Positions 33,417 through 44,907 of a stretch of 64,000 nucleotides of DNA are shown one piece after another. Below the pieces are notes generated by a model. The model saw only the letters and a list, made by a program, of their open reading frames with translations. It made no database searches and was not told the origin of the DNA. Position numbers and translations under genes: made by a program. Numbering within the stretch: the first letter of the stretch is position 1; every line of letters starts with the position of its first letter. The stretch lies in NCBI GenBank assembly GCA_021234155.1, contig JAJEKV010000013.1, forward strand, positions 13,557,877 to 13,621,876. Reading direction: 5' to 3'. This DNA is from Isoetes taiwanensis (Eukaryota; Streptophyta; Lycopodiopsida; Isoetales; Isoetaceae).

Positions 33417-35012
33417 TGTGACGTTCCACGTATTTATACGGTCTACTATACGGGACACGTACAAATACAAGCACGTCACTTCTTAAAGGTACGCTACCAT
33501 GGAGGTATGGGAACTTAATTGCAACCTAGGGGGTTACCTTACAAAGGATTAAATTAGCTATGCTAATTTAACACATTATTAATAATAACCTATAACCTAG
33601 GAAATTATGATAATTACCAATTGGGAAGGCGCCACCTGCCCCAATCGATTGGGCAGCATGGGGGTTGCCAAGTTTGGATGCCAACTTGACCCCTATCCCT
33701 GTGATTGACTCCTGAAGATCGACCAAGGAAGGCCAGAAGCTGAGCGCCATCAACCACCTGCAGAGAACCCCCACACTAGTCGCCCCTCGTGCAGCCAGCA
33801 CTGAATTCCTAACTCCCCCGGAGATGGAAGCCCCATGGAACGAGTCCAGCCGTAATGGGTAGGTGGCTATGTGAATTCTAGATAACGCTTGGTTGTGTCC
33901 GTTTCTCTGTTCTCTTTGGGATTCAATCTAACCCTTGGTTGTACAAACAAATTCTCTTTATATTCAATTCGGATTTCTATTCCGAGAGGATGAATTGTTA
34001 GCTCTTTGATAATCGACTCAAACGGGGATTACGGGGTAGAGACCTCTGAACCGTGTCGTGTAGTATGCTCCTAGATAGCCCAATAGAGTCCCATTAGTTG
34101 CGGCTCAGGCACAAGAACCCACCGGTCGTAGATGCTATGGTCCGGCTTAGCACCGCACAAGGAACACAAGGTGGTGACATGAGGGGTGGGGTCTTGCATG
34201 AGCATACATGGCTCCCCGAGACTCTACACAGTGGGCTAGGCCTGATAGCCGGGTCACGAGGGCCGGGTATGGGTCCGACACTCCCCTCGGGTGGGAAGGT
34301 GTGATCCGTATGGAGCACCTTGCACTTTGAGTAGATTTAGGGGGCGAGTAAGTCGGGCACGGATACGGGGTCGTTGATGCGCACGTATTCTCTAGCTCGC
34401 CCGTGGAACCACCGTGTGATTCCGGAAGGGGACGCTTCCCACCTGCCTCATCGGACCAGCGCCATGAACCCGGAGTAGGCTCAAAGGGTGATTCCTCCAA
34501 ACCTGCGTCTCGGGAAGGCTATAGCAAAGCCATAGCATGAATTGACCCATCGCAAAGTGTGCACGGGAGGGGCGGATGGAGTGGACAACCCTAGCCGATG
34601 TTCTATTGCCGCCCAACGCCATGCCAAGATTCGGCCCGCTGATCTCTTGAGGCCTAGCCGCCGGTCGATCCTCACCGGAGTCCGAGTAGGGGTAGAACCA
34701 CGGGTTCGGGTGTTTTCCTAGGATTAGATGCATATTCCATGCCATGGTATATTAGATGGATGCGCCACCCTTCGTGGTGGTTATTTATGTATATTCATGC
34801 TGCGTGCTAACCCTTGTATTCATGCTTCCGCGACGTAGGAGTCCCATTGAAGGCGTGGGCGAATGACCCTTCGTGTCCTTCTTAGGGCCTCATTTCATAG
34901 GTGGCCCGGAAAGACGGGAGGAGGGCCCCGCCATGGTGAGATGATCGCCATGGGAGGGGAAAGTCCCGTGATGTATACGTCCGAGGGTCGTTATATATTC
35001 CGAGCCGCCACA
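33417..35012 (+). repeat. 5' LTR of the chromovirus
   Basis: 1596 bp, TGTGACG...CCACA. It matches 44908-46514 over its whole length with small indels. Short frames inside it (for example at 34094-34500) have no known domains. Confidence 0.95.
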
Positions 35013-35014
35013 AT

Positions 35015-35026
35015 TGGTATCAGAGC
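35015..35026 (+). other. primer-binding site, tRNA-iMet type
   Basis: TGGTATCAGAGC starts two bases after the 5' LTR. It is the standard initiator-Met tRNA primer site of plant LTR retrotransposons. Confidence 0.93.
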
Positions 35027-35764
35027 CGTGATTTCGGTTGCTCGAAATCATAGCACTGGCCAAACACTAACTCGTAGCACGGTAGTTAGGAGGAGGCTAA
35101 GTCAATGTGTCGTTAGTTCTCTTTGTTGTTTGGTTTGGTGTTAGGTTAAGTTAAGAAATTGTAGCTTTAAAGTGGAGGGGCGAAGATTGGAGGCCTAACA
35201 GGTGGCCGTGGGTAACTCAAATGACAAAGATGTTGGCTCCATTGGATTGGGCGCACTCGAATTACCCTAAAACAGTCAACTCCAGGCGAAAAATAGTCAA
35301 GGGCAGGCCCAAAAACGAATTCGGGCGCCGCTTGCTTTTTGTCGCTTTGCAGTCAAGTTAGAAGCGCCCGAATGTCGGGCGCCCGGACCTAGTCGCCGAT
35401 TCGGAGTCAACGCGGGCCCGCCGAGTCAACTTCGGCGCCCGCTTGTTTTTCGGGCGACGCCTACCGAGGTGGAAGGTCAGATAATGCCCCTCGGCCCGGC
35501 CCAGTATGTGGCTGGCGTATTTCCGTAGTATAATTTTATAATAATAAAATTTCGACGTTAATAAAGGGAAAATTTGAAATTTTAAAAGTTAAGGGGCCGT
35601 TTAACAAACTAATTCTTGTCATTTGCTTGTGCTTCCGCGCCTCCAACCACCTGAGCCGCCCTCCGCCATCGCCGCCGGACCAGACCCTGCTCCTGCGCCT
35701 TTGTGCCTTGTGCCTCTTAGCGCCCCTTTTGCCATCTCCTTCGCCGCCAGCGCCTCACTATTCC

Positions 35765-36694
35765 CCATGGCTATTACCAAGAGCTCGGACCCGTCCACCA
35801 TGAGCATTGTGGAGATCTACGCCATGATTGCTAAGCACATGGTTACTCTTGACCCCGACCTCATCGACATCTTGTTGGATGAGCTGGTCAATAGGTTTGA
35901 GAACAATGATAGGATTCCCTATCCTGTCTATCACTTCTCAGAGCCATTCCTCATCCGGCTGAACCTACGCCAGCTCCCCTATACCCTTGTTGAGCAACCT
36001 GATATGGTGATGATGCTCATCAAGTTTTATCCTCCAACAAGAAGGCCACACGGAGGAGGAAGATGTCGGGATCGAGGCCAATTCCGGATTAGGGGTTTTG
36101 CCGTGGAAGACGACCACCGGAGATTGAGCGCCCCACACAAAGAGTCCGGGTAGGGAGTACCGGCACCTCTGAGACGGCTTTGTCGCCATCGATGGCAGAT
36201 TATTGAGGTTCCCCATACCAATGGCATGAGGGTTCCAACAGTTTTGTCCGGGGAGACATCCCCGACATCAAAGATAGACTATCTCGACGACTATCGAGAT
36301 AGATATGGGTCTTCGCCACAAAGGTACCACGCTGAACTTAATCGCCGTGTCGCAGCCCAACTTTTTGCTCAAATCCAAGAAGACCTAAGGAAAGCTCGGG
36401 AAGAGCGAGAAGTTGGAGCAAGAGGAGCCGGGACCGACAAGATCGGCGGGACCAACAGGGAGGAGGTGCATCCGGGAGTGGCTCGAACCCAAAACCCACA
36501 CATTCAATCGATTAAGCTCCAAGGAAGGGAGTTGCTCATAAGGCCGGCAGATCAATACAAAGATAAGTTAAAGACTGGTCGGGGCTTTTGGGAAGAAGAC
36601 CAGCTCCCACCGGGAGGCAAGCAGAGAGTGGATAACTCCCACGGTTCTTTGGGGCTAAGACGGTGCCAACATCGTCGGGGCCTAGGCAGCAATG
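35765..36694 (+). pseudogene. accessory frame 1 in the chromovirus leader (upstream of the H3 segment)
   Basis: An ATG at 35767 opens MAITKSSDPSTMSIVEIYAM and runs through LDPDLIDILLDELVNRFENN. It breaks near 36030, and a later frame from 36226 carries a charged stretch (RRVAAQLFAQIQEDLRKARE). I recognise no family. The GC-rich frame is followed in phase-shifted form by the histone H3-like segment, so both may come from one captured or fused transcript. Confidence 0.45.
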
Positions 36695-36992
36695 AAGCCT
36701 CATCGGTTCGACCGGTGCGTGGCATTGCGGAGATCCGCCAAATTTCCAGAAGTCCACGGACCTCTTTCCGATCGAAGAAGTCGCCTTCCAGAGGGCGAGG
36801 AGATCGCCACGGCAATTTAAGACCGATCTCCGTTTCCAGACCTTTGCAATTTTGGCGCTCCAAGAGGCTGCTGAAGCCTACTTGGTAGCACTTTTTGGTG
36901 ACGCCAACCTTTGCGCTATCCACGCAAAGAGGGTCACCATAATGCCTAAGGATTTAGCCCTCGCCCGTAGGATACGGGGGGAGCAACCTTAG
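36695..36992 (+). pseudogene. histone H3-like segment carried in the chromovirus leader
   Basis: After KPHRF at 36695 and VALR, small indels at about 36730 and 36742 shift the phase. From there one frame runs to TAG at 36990-36992. It matches the H3 fold in order: EIRQ, FQKSTDL (alpha-N region), AFQR, then [28 protein letters not shown] (alpha-2), [15 protein letters not shown] and [10 protein letters not shown] at the C-terminus. This is about 99 residues, nearly the whole globular part of H3. The usual H3 tail (ARTKQTARKS) is not visible upstream. Core H3 packages DNA; here the segment is broken and embedded in a retrotransposon, so it is a captured or retrocopied fragment. The core looks like replication/replacement H3 more than CENH3, judged from FKTDLRFQ and the alpha-2 sequence. 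Confidence 0.88.
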
Positions 36993-37196
36993 CCTACTTG
37001 CGGGGATCCGCATTTGTACATATTCTTTTTGTGATAATTAATAAAGAAGCTTTTATTTTGAATTAAAAGTTTAATGTTTTTTTTCCCATATTAAATTTAA
37101 AATAAAATGCTGACGTCAGCTTTATTAAGAGGGTTTAAAAGGGGACTGTAGGGTTATTTTAAACGCTTCTTTTCCTCTCTCCTCCCTTATAGCGCC
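36993..37196. other. AT-rich junction after the H3-like segment
   Basis: It holds AATAAAGAAGC near 37039 (a possible polyadenylation signal), a TGACGTCAGC palindrome at about 37111-37120 (ACGT core, as in plant histone and other promoters) and TTTAAAAGG near 37134. It separates accessory units 1 and 2 and may contain a 3' end and a promoter. Inference only. Confidence 0.4.
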
Positions 37197-38593
37197 ATGG
37201 CTGCCGCCCACCTTGCCGCCTGGTATCATGATGGAGAGACATGGGATCCACAGGTTCCCTTCGGGATTTGCAACCTTTGCTATGCCCCAAGATAGATCTC
37301 CTTACCAACATGTGGCAGCATCCAGGACTACGCCGGATTCCTTGATTTCTACATGGAGGAAATCCTTCCTCTGTGTATTCCTCTTGGGATCCTCCCCAAT
37401 TTGTATTTGGAGCGGGGAGATCGTCCGCAGATGTTAGGTGGGGACACGCATGCGCGTCTGGCGGCCCTTAAGGGGAAACTCCGATGGGGAAAACACCTAC
37501 CGTAGTTCCAACATCAAGGGGGCAAAGTATTTGGAAGCTACTTTACCGGCTATCCTCATGGACCAATACGTTGAGGATGAGACTTTGCCGTGGAGAAGAG
37601 CAACCGCCGGAATCCCTCCGAGGAGGGGGATGATGAGCATATAGGGATGGGCGACTTACCGTTGGAAAGAGTCGGCGGAGGAGTTACCATGGCCGTGAAC
37701 AAGCTATAGGCTTGTCAGGGTTAGACGGCCTCCCAGTTATTTATCACCAAGGGCAGGAGTACCTCCTCTTGGATGATATCATCTGGACTTATCATATGGT
37801 GGCCGGATTCCGACGCAAGCGCAAGGACCATGTACTTTACGAGCTTGCGGAGTATTGCATGGATGATTTTATCGACTTCACCTCTACCGAGCTCCCTTGA
37901 GGAGGTGTACCCACCGCTTCGGTTCGCGGGGAGACCCTCGAGCCGGCGGAGACTTTATTACGCCTTCGGGACTTTGTGATGCAGGAACCGCCTTCACAGC
38001 CTGCACCAGAAGCCTTCACGGCTATGGGACCTCACGTCCCAAACATTAATATGGTTGAGGTTCCCTCCGATTCAGATGATGAGGGCGAAGATTTGTATCA
38101 TAACCCTGCACACAAGAAGGAGGAGCAACAGGAGCTTAAGGAGGAAGAAGTCCCCATGGACTTGGATAAGGAGGTGGCAGCATCCGAGACTCCGCAAGGG
38201 AAGGTGCTGGGTAACCACCTTACCCGTTTCTTTTTGTCGGCCTTCAAATACGGCCAAGTCCTCTTCATAGCCCGGGACTTAGGGCCAGAGGCTGAAGCTT
38301 CATGGTGGGCCCTCCGTGCACTTTCCACACTCGCCGGCCACAAGAAGCTTCCCTATCGTACGTTTACGTATGTACTCGTACGACGGGATCTTGCCCTTAC
38401 GGCCTTGGGCCAGGATATTGCGCCTTGGATGGGCATGAAGCTCCTCACGGCCGCCCCATTGGCCGTTGCTTATCCACCAGAGGTTGCATCTGTTGCGGCG
38501 GCCACCGTGGACCCTGGGGTAGCTCTGCTGCGACACCGACCGCCTCCACCACCTCCTAGGGCTAAGGATAAAGAGGCAGGGCCTAGTTCCTGA
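37197..38593 (+). pseudogene. accessory frame 2 in the chromovirus leader
   Basis: Starts MAAAHLAAWYHDGETWDPQV and changes frame several times. Recognisable stretches are FLDFYMEEILPLCIPLGILP, GLDGLPVIYHQGQEYLLLDD and, from 37976, a 205-residue frame. That last frame has an acidic middle (VPSDSDDEGEDLYHN), a globular part (FFLSAFKYGQVLFIARDLG) and a proline-rich end before TGA at 38591. No known domain is recognised. A (TA)n tract and AT-rich 3' sequence follow at 38610-38760. Confidence 0.5.
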
Positions 38594-38830
38594 ACTAAGG
38601 ATGCTATTTAAATTTTGTTATATATATATATATATATACACACATGTAGTTATCAGATTTTGGGATTGGCAATTGTTTAAACCATATTGAAAAAATGTGT
38701 ACCTTATCTACTTATTAAATACAAAGTTTTTTTGATGAGCATAACTAAATTGTTTTTTTTTGACATCCTCTTCCAAAGCACTAAAGTTTAGGGTATAGTG
38801 GAATTACACAATGTTCTCTATTCACTCCAA
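38594..38830. other. AT-rich spacer in the chromovirus leader
   Basis: Contains a short (TA)n tract at about 38619-38637 and T-rich runs. No gene. Confidence 0.55.
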
Positions 38831-39290
38831 CTTTGTTGCAGAGGAAACCATTTGGGAATATGAGGAAAGAATCAGAGCATGGTTAGGAGGGACGATCCCG
38901 CCCCTTGCACTGGGACTATGGCCGAGATATGGTGAATATCCGTGAGTGGGAGGAAGGCTATGAAACCGAACCACCGCCACCAGGGGGAACTCTATGACCC
39001 TGACAAAGGGCTAGAGATAGTTAACATCCTCAGGGATCGAGCTTTCGAGGATCTGAAGATGACCCAATGTCGTCGCACTGGACTATTGGAATATGACCGT
39101 GCACGAAGCCTTTGAGGACATAACGACCATCTTTGGCAACTCTTTTATGCGATGCGAAGGCTCTTTAACCTTCTGATTATCAGCCCAACATGGGAGTACC
39201 AAGCAATCATTGTCCAAGCCTGGGCACGCTATAAACTCGTCCGAGCTGTACGGGAGAGTACCGCCACGTGATCTCAGACTTCGCCAACCC
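38831..39290 (+). pseudogene. accessory frame 3 in the chromovirus leader
   Basis: Frames with stops give EETIWEYEERIRAWLGGTIP, GLEIVNILRDRAFEDLKMTQ and WEYQAIIVQAWARYKLVRAV. The repeated tryptophan and arginine pattern suggests a former protein, but no family is recognised. A possible polyadenylation signal, GAAATAAAAAC, lies near 39430. Confidence 0.4.
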
Positions 39291-39526
39291 CTAGGCTTGG
39301 TCTCTTCTGTTATGTTTTCTTTGTTGCTGTTACGCTGTGTGCCGATAGAATTTTAAGAGTTTCCACTGTATCATACCTACTTTCGTCTTAACCCATGTAC
39401 CAATATACTTGTTTTGTACTCGACTTCAATGAAATAAAAACATTGTTTTCTGTTTGTATATTCTTTTGATCTCAATTATTTTAAAAGGGATTATACATTA
39501 GTATAAATCTGCTTATATATTCATGA
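39291..39526. other. AT-rich spacer before the chromovirus gag
   Basis: No gene seen. Probably the untranslated sequence before gag. Confidence 0.5.
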
Positions 39527-40924
39527 ATGCTCCCTATAGACGGTGTACGTAACGCCGCTTGGCAAACACCCTCCAACGCCAGTAGGCTCACCCCTGAACA
39601 GGAATTGATGTTAATGAAAAGGCAACTCGGTGAGTTACAGGCTTATGTGTTACATACCAATCCATTGCCACATACTCAGGAGGACGGACCGGAATTACCT
39701 CCGCGACCATTGAGTCCACCTGCACAACAGCCATCTCCTCCCAGAGCTAGCCCTGTACCTGTACAGAGGAGGACTCATGCTAAGCGTCATCGAAGTTCCT
39801 CTAAGGATAGCGCCGCTTCCTCACATTCAACCACCTCTGGTTCTTCGGGATCCTCGCTATCAGACAGTGATCATTCAAGGCGTAAGGATAAGGAATACCG
39901 AAAAACTGTTGATACAGCTATCACTAGTATATGGAAGAACCGGAAGTTGGCTCAGTTTGATGGGAAATCCAGAGGAGGCTTGAATGCGGAATCTTGGTTG
40001 GACGAGATGAAGGAATTCGGGAAGTCCTATGGAATGACAGAGAAAGACACAGGGAAGGTCGCCACCACGAACCTTACCGGAGCTGCCCGTATTTGGTGGA
40101 AGGGTTACGCCAGAGCTAAACACCTGGATAGGAGCAGATGCAAGTTCAGGAAGTTCGCTAAGGCTTTTAAATCACATTACGTGCCTCGTGGCGACAAATG
40201 CCAACAGATTGAGACCTTCTACGGGTTGGAACGAAGGGCATGTCCGCGCAGCCTACACCGATTTTAATTCATGCGTTTGAGGTTGTATGTGCCAGGAATG
40301 AATGAGAAAAGAGCAGTAGAGGGCTACATTGAAGGGTTGGCCCCATCTATTAAACGAATGGTCAAGGCTATCGACCCAAAGTCAGTAGCAGAGGCGGAAG
40401 CTAAGGCATTAAGCCTTGAGGAAGATTCGCCAAGGAGCCAGTATCCGCGACCTGCTCCTTACTCGCAGCCACGGCCGTCCACACCTTACAAACCCCGATC
40501 GCCAAGTCCGGGCCCCCTCCAAGACAATTCCTATGGACGCCAGGAGAAGAAAGTTGCTTTTAGCACGCCAGATAAGCAGAACAATGCTGGTAAGGAAATT
40601 CGGGGCCTCTTACAGTCCATTCCTAAAGAGGCCAGAGAACAGCTCCGCCGGGATAAGGCATGCTACAGGTGCATGAGGCCTGGACACTTCATGCAGAATT
40701 GTCCGTACGTCACGCAGACTGCTCAACTGGCCATGGCCGACCTCGATTGGGAAGATTTGGAGTCCAATCTTGCTGCCGAAGACGAGGCTCCCGAGTACAT
40801 TCATGGTGCGTCTCATATTCTTGCCGCTATAGAAACAGGCAACGCTGAAAGTCAGCCTTCTGTTATTTCTACAATAGGCCAAGTAGACAGTAAGCCCTTC
40901 ATAATTTTGATGGACCGCGGGTAG
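39527..40924 (+). pseudogene. chromovirus gag and start of protease
   Basis: First frame from 39527: coiled N-terminus (LTPEQELMLMKRQLGELQ), serine/arginine-rich linker, then the retrotransposon capsid domain (AESWLDEMKEFGKSYGM, GAARIWWKGYARAKHL, KFRKFAKAFKSHYVPRGD). A frameshift at about 40262 leads to the second frame, with MNEKRAVEGYIEGLAPSIKR, a proline-rich linker and the knuckle CYRCMRPGHFMQNC. It ends at the protease active-site region, ILMDRG, where D-S/T-G is expected. Here the second residue is arginine and a stop follows. The protein would form the particle and bind RNA; this copy could not. Confidence 0.88.
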
Positions 40925-40999
40925 TAATGCATAATTTTGCTTCTCCTAGAATGGCCTGTGCACGCAACTGGAGACTTTGAAATCCCGACCTAAGCTACC

Positions 41000-42378
41000 A
41001 CATTGGCGCTGGTAAGATCGGACATACTCATGGTCGCCGATTAACCTTAAGATCACGGTTGCCAGTGCACCCGGTTGCCTTGGGTGCCGAGTTAATGGAC
41101 ATTGGAAAATATGATTTAATTGTGGGAATGGAGTTTTTAGCATCTGCCAAGGCCAACATAGACTGTGAAAGACGGGAGGTCACCTTCAACGCCGCTAATG
41201 GAGCACGTGTGACAATAAAAGGTGATCCATTCAACTCCGCTATGCAGTCAATGTCCTTAAAACAGTTACGAAAAGCTATATGCAGGAGTGAACTCCTTTG
41301 CGTCATTAGAATTGCTTCCATTGAGTCTGACTCTAAAAAGAAGCAAGAAATCGATGCATTACCATCACACATTGCTAACCTTCTTCGAGAATTTAGTGAT
41401 CTTTTTCCAGATGAGATCCATAAGCTTCCTCCTTTTAGAGGGGTAGAATGTGAGATAACTCTTGAACCGGGTACGAAGCCTACCAGCAAGGCCCCGTACC
41501 GAATGAGTCCTCCGGAGTTGGCAGAGCTTAAGAAACAACTACAAGAGTTACTCAACCTGGGGTTTATTCGGCCTAGTGTTTCACCATTTGGTGCTCCTAT
41601 TCTTTTTGTCAAGAAGAAAGATGGCTCCTTAAGGATGTGTATTGATTATAGGCAACTCAATAAGCATACCATCAAGAATCGCTATGCTTTACCTAGAGCA
41701 GATGATCTTATGGACCAGCTACAAGGGGCAAAATATTTCTCGAAGATTGACTTGCGCTCCGGGTACCATCAGATAAGGATAAAGGAGGAGGACATTCATA
41801 AGTCCGCTTTTCGCACCAGATATGGGCATTATGAGTTCACCGTTATGCCTTTTGGATTGACCAATGCCCCTGCAACGTTTATGCGGTTGATGAATGACAT
41901 CTTCCGCCAATACTTAGATGACTTTGTTGTCATTTTCTTTGATGACATTCTCATCTATAGTAAAACCTTGCAGCAGCATGAGCAGCATCTTCGATTAGCT
42001 TTGCAGAAGCTAAGACGTCATCAGCTCTTCGCCAAGCTCTCTAAATGCAAGTTTGCCACTCCAAGGGTAGACTACTTGGGGCATATTATCTCAGCAGAAG
42101 GAATTGCTACAGACCCAGCCAAGATAGAAGCCGTAAAGGATTGGCCCATTCCAACGAATGTTTCAGAGGTCCGGAGTTTCTTGGGACTCGCAGGATATTA
42201 TCGGAAATTTGTTAAGGATTTTGCAACAATTGCCGCACCTCTTACTAATCTCACAAGACATGAGAAAGTAAAGGATTGGATGGAACATTGGAAAGCAAAA
42301 GTCCAAGTCGGCTTTCGTAAAACTCAAGGATGCTTTAACATCCGCACGGTCCTTACCGCCTCGATTCGAAAAGGATAA
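41000..42378 (+). pseudogene. chromovirus protease remainder and reverse transcriptase
   Basis: The protease remainder includes [20 protein letters not shown] at about 41110. RT follows: [97 protein letters not shown] and the catalytic [11 protein letters not shown], then [15 protein letters not shown] and [18 protein letters not shown] copies the element RNA into cDNA. All core motifs are present in one frame to 42378, where the connection domain breaks. Confidence 0.93.
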
Positions 42379-42709
42379 ATCGGTAGCCACCGATGCGAGT
42401 AAGATAGCTACTGGTGGTGTCTTAATGCAGGAGGGGAGAGTTGTTGCTTACGATTCAAAAAAAATGAACGATGCAGAGCAACGATATCCTACCCATGATC
42501 AGGAGTTGCTGGCAGTTGTACGTGCTCTCCGTATTTGGAGACACTATCTTCTTGGTAGAAGATTTCAGCTGGACACGGATCATCAGAGCCTCCGCTATCT
42601 ATCCACCCAGCCAAATCTGAATCTCCGTCAGCGAAGATGGATGGAATTCCTTGAGGAATATGACTTTGAGATTGTATATAAACCAGGGAAGCACAATGTG
42701 GTTGGATGA
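42379..42709 (+). pseudogene. chromovirus RNase H
   Basis: Carries VATDASKIATGGVLMQEGRV, VAYDSKKMNDAEQRYPTHDQ, ELLAVVRALRIWRHYLLGRR and LDTDHQSLRYLSTQPNLNLR, ending YDFEIVYKPGKHNVV. The first catalytic aspartate (TDAS), the glutamate (QELLA) and the second aspartate (TDHQS) are present. A frameshift precedes the integrase. Confidence 0.9.
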
Positions 42710-42859
42710 TGCCGCCACGCCATCCCTTCAGACCCGGACCCATTGTAACGCCATTTCCACACTCACCCGGCGAAGTTCGGGAAGCGAGATAGAACAGGCC
42801 CCAACCACGATCCCGAATTCTCAGAACATTTGGGAAAGTTTGGGTAAGGAAGTCTGCTG

Positions 42860-43720
42860 ATAAAGAACGTGAAGCATTCCGTCCATATAAGAAAGAGGGC
42901 AATTTATTATATCACAAAGATAAGTTGTGTGTCCCAGAGACTTCAGGGGTGCGAAAGCTGATTCTCCATGACACACACAACAGCCCTATAGCGGGCCATG
43001 CGGGTTTTATGAAAACTTACTTTAAGATCCGCTCCAGCTACTTCTGGCCTTCGATGAAGAAGGATATTGCTAGGTACATCAAGCAGTGTCAGGTTTGTCA
43101 GCAAACCAAGGCTGAGCAATTAAGAATTCCCGGCGAGTTGCAACCTTTGGATGTGCCCAACGCAAAGTGGGAAGTCATAACCATGGATTTCATTGTAGGG
43201 CTTCCACGCACTCTCCGTGGATATGACGCATTAATGGTCGTGGTCGACAAATTATCAAAAATGGCTCATTTCCCGCCATGTCGCACCACCGGATACCGCC
43301 CGACACCGCCTTGCTCTTTGCAAAAGAAATTTTCAGGTTGCGGGATGCCAAGAGTAATTGTATCAGATAGAGATCCTAAATTTGTCGATTGCATTCGGAA
43401 GGATTTCTTCGCCACCATCCGCACCAAGCTTGCCATGAGTACAAACTTTTACCATCCTCGCACGGATGGTCAAACGTAACGTCAATCGTATTATCGAAGA
43501 CATGCTAAGAAGCTATGTATGGAGTAAACAGTCACAATGGGCGGATTATATTTACCTGGTAGAATTCGCCTATAACAGTACAAAGCAGGAGTCCTCAAGG
43601 ATGTCTCCCTTCATGATAAATTATGGCTATCAATGTCTTACTCCCGACATTGGCATAACCCCGTTTCTAAAGTGGAGGTTTCTCAACAACTCCTTTTGGA
43701 AATGCAGGCCCTGGTAGAGG
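42860..43720 (+). pseudogene. chromovirus integrase, catalytic glutamate lost
   Basis: The zinc-binding HHCC region has ILHDTHNSPIAGHAGFMKTY and ARYIKQCQVCQQTK at about 42960-43110. In the core, the first aspartate is in ITMDFIVGLP and the second in IVSDRDPKF. The position of the family motif DGQTERVN reads DGQT followed by TAA at 43477 and a frame change, so the catalytic glutamate codon is gone. The frame resumes as NRIIEDMLRSYV and QWADYIYLVEFAYNSTKQES. Confidence 0.9.
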
Positions 43721-44372
43721 AAGTTCGAGGATACTTATTAGCCGCACGTAGTCGTCAGAAGAGTCTAGCGGATAAGCACCGAACCCCGCGAATCTTCCAG
43801 GTGGGCGAATCGGTTTGGCTTAAAATCAAAGTAAAACAAGCCAAGCTTAAAATTGGTAATCAGAAGAAGTTGGCACCCGGATATCGGGCCGCGTTCGGGA
43901 TTACCGAACGTGGGGGAGAACAGCATATCGCTTGGACTTGCCACCCCGCTTTGAAGATCCACAAGGTCTTTCACGTGAGTCTTGAAGCAACACACCCCGA
44001 TCCGAGGAGGAGGTTTTGGATACCCCTACCCTCCTAGAAATGACTGAAGAGCAGCTGGAAATAGTGCCCGAAGCTCTTCTTGATCGAGCTTACAAACAGA
44101 CCAGAAGGACTCAAATGTTGCAATACTTGGTCAAGTGGAAGCACTTACCAGTTGAAGATGCTACCTGGGTGATGAAGATAGACCTTGAAAAGCACTATTC
44201 GGACTTCATGCGGAAATCTCAAGGCCGCACCATCAACGATGCTATCAACCCCGCTCCCGGCGGTAAGCTTGAAGGCTTGATTGACCGAGAATCATGTTTT
44301 AGAGGGGTAGACGCATCGTATATGATAGTAATAACCGATGATGAGATCACCTTCGTGTTCTCTAGGACGTAG
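43633..44372 (+). pseudogene. chromovirus integrase C-terminus with chromodomain
   Basis: The GPY/F-like region has FQVGESVWLKIKVKQAKLK, LAPGYRAAFGI and HPALKIHKVFHVSLE. After a frame change comes the chromodomain at about 44065-44215: ALLDRAYKQTRRTQMLQYLV, KWKHLPVEDATWVMKIDLE. A chromodomain at the integrase end directs insertion to marked chromatin in chromoviruses. The frame ends at TAG 44370-44372. Confidence 0.88.
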
Positions 44373-44894
44373 TGTATTGTTGATGTTGACATGACCACGA
44401 ATTGCTAGGAAGGCATCTAGTAAATAGACTGCGTTCGTTCTGGCTATAAGGGGAATTGCAAGCCGTACACATGATAGATTCCCTTCTAGATATTTTTTCT
44501 TTTATTTCTAGGGGGTGGTCCCTGCAACCACAACTTAATCATACTATTAACCTACGGGTATATGGTTATGTGCAGGCCAATGAACAAGTCGTCACCTGCA
44601 TTGTATAGAGGGTTGCTGATGACCCAACTTGTCCCGTATTCCTTTTGTCTACATGTATGAATTTTGTTGTCAGAATGTTTTAAATCGGACTCCGGTCCTA
44701 AACTCCTTTGATCATAAGATTGTATCGAGCACCCTGGTGCTTGTACTTTGATATTTTAACTTCAATGTATTACTGTCCAAATTACTATAATCTCAACGTA
44801 TTAATGTTATATTCTTAACTTCATTCTCTGATTCAGTGCTTTACGTATATGTATTCAATTAGCTAACCCCAATGCTGAGGACAGCATTATTTTT
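44373..44894. other. chromovirus 3' untranslated region
   Basis: AT-rich non-coding sequence between pol and the polypurine tract. No extra ORF. Confidence 0.7.
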
Positions 44895-44907
44895 AAGGAG
44901 GGGAGAA
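44895..44907 (+). other. chromovirus polypurine tract
   Basis: AAGGAGGGGAGAA directly precedes the TGTGACG start of the 3' LTR. Confidence 0.9.

Noticed and set aside
34094-34745. Overlapping frames inside the chromovirus LTR
   Set aside because: The equivalent frames in the other LTR (45575-46246) are disrupted and no domain is seen.
37105-37196. TGACGTCAGC and TTTAAAAGG as a histone-type promoter for accessory frame 2
   Set aside because: The motifs are short and common. They are kept only as a note in the spacer entry.
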